From contig JAAZOW010000209.1 of NCBI GenBank assembly GCA_012797575.1, forward strand, positions 1 to 5,441: a DNA stretch of 5,441 nt, given 5' to 3'. Every line of letters starts with the position of its first letter. Within the stretch, counting starts at the first letter, position 1. The position numbers and the translations under genes were made by a program. Below are positions 5,229 through 5,441 of the stretch, piece after piece. A model generated the notes under the pieces. The model did no database searches. It worked only from the letters and a program-made list of their open reading frames with translations, and had not been told where the DNA came from. This DNA comes from Methanomicrobiales archaeon. Its GTDB lineage: Archaea > Halobacteriota > Methanomicrobia > Methanomicrobiales > Methanoculleaceae.

Positions 5229-5441
5229 GTTGCGGTTACAAGCGATCTTTCCCTGAACCTCTACGCGGAGGCCGACGCAAGTGTCCGGTCGGTCTTCCAT
5301 CCGACCGAGATCAACTTCTGGCCCTACACGAAGCCCGAGATCCGCGATATCCTCGGCGACCGCGTCCGGCAGGGACTCTACCCGGGCGTCGTGCCGGCAC
5401 CGATCCTCGACCGTATCGCCCGGATCACCGCCCTTGAGCAG
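5229..5441 (+). pseudogene. Orc1/Cdc6-like replication initiator fragment, 5'-truncated, runs off the right edge
   Basis: The frame is open from 5202 (after TGA at 5199-5201) to the end of the window. From about 5229 it reads VAVTSDLSLNLYAEADASVR, then SVFHPTEINFWPYTKPEIRD and ILGDRVRQGLYPGVV. This matches the part of archaeal Orc1/Cdc6 AAA+ ATPases from sensor 1 (usually a hydrophobic strand then ND, here TSD), through the 'DPRV.S.' helix, to the 'F.PY...E...IL..R' lid-domain block. The preceding 150 or so residues with Walker A, Walker B and the origin-contacting insertion are absent: that DNA is the minus-strand membrane gene instead. There is no in-frame ATG, GTG or TTG before a GTG at 5391, so normal translation is not expected. 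It is best read as a decayed or rearranged copy; an assembly join is the alternative. The 3' half with any winged-helix domain lies outside the window. Confidence 0.55.

Noticed and set aside
4865..5437. Long plus-strand open frame crossing the small membrane gene and the Orc1-like fragment
   Set aside because: It is out of frame with the Orc1-like sequence, antisense to the membrane gene, and rich in Arg, Pro and Ser. It is an overlap of two shadows.
1..5441. CRISPR arrays, tRNA or rRNA genes, insertion sequences, toxin-antitoxin or defence modules
   Set aside because: No regularly spaced repeats, cloverleaf, transposase motifs or defence-type domains are visible on either strand.

Overview
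The window looks like chromosomal DNA of a methanogenic archaeon, most probably of the order Methanomicrobiales (Methanoculleus-like). The evidence is moderate GC-rich coding with short intergenic gaps, TATA-box promoters placed about 27 bp from start codons with almost no leader, a DUF92/TIGR00297 membrane protein and a free-standing pyruvate-kinase C-terminal-domain protein of types common in methanogens, and a seryl-tRNA synthetase of the common class with archaeal-style active-site wording (SCSNCT, NSTAIATSR). The genus is an inference from memory, not from a search.

Layout: (1) 1-204 is a leader or intergenic stretch with no secure gene; a weak open frame on the minus strand runs off the left edge. 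(2) 205-1401 (+) is a polytopic DUF92 protein, related to phytyl-phosphate kinase VTE6. (3) A run of three minus-strand genes converges on it: a small two-helix membrane protein with an extracytoplasmic-type beta domain (3439-2987), a stand-alone pyruvate-kinase alpha/beta-domain protein (2885-2295) and a six-helix membrane protein (2298-1468). The last two overlap by 4 bp (GTGA) and are probably translationally coupled. (4) 3440-3569 is a divergent promoter region with one TATA box for the minus-strand run and one for serS. (5) 3570-4847 (+) is serS, encoding seryl-tRNA synthetase. (6) 4848-4938 holds a strong hairpin between convergent genes. (7) 4939-5226 (-) is a short three-helix membrane protein. 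(8) 5229-5441 (+) is an open frame resembling the middle of an Orc1/Cdc6 replication-initiator ATPase, beginning abruptly at the sensor-1 region with no start codon and running off the right edge.

The genes do not form one evident pathway. serS is a housekeeping gene under its own promoter. The membrane proteins and the PK-domain protein are conserved-type archaeal genes of unknown role. The most unusual place is the head-to-head junction near 5226-5240, where an Orc1/Cdc6-like gene without its ATP-binding half directly abuts a small membrane gene that has neither a visible promoter nor a ribosome binding site. This looks like a deletion or rearrangement scar, or an assembly join. I found no CRISPR array, RNA gene, insertion sequence or multi-gene defence system, and I do not think the window contains a complete new system.
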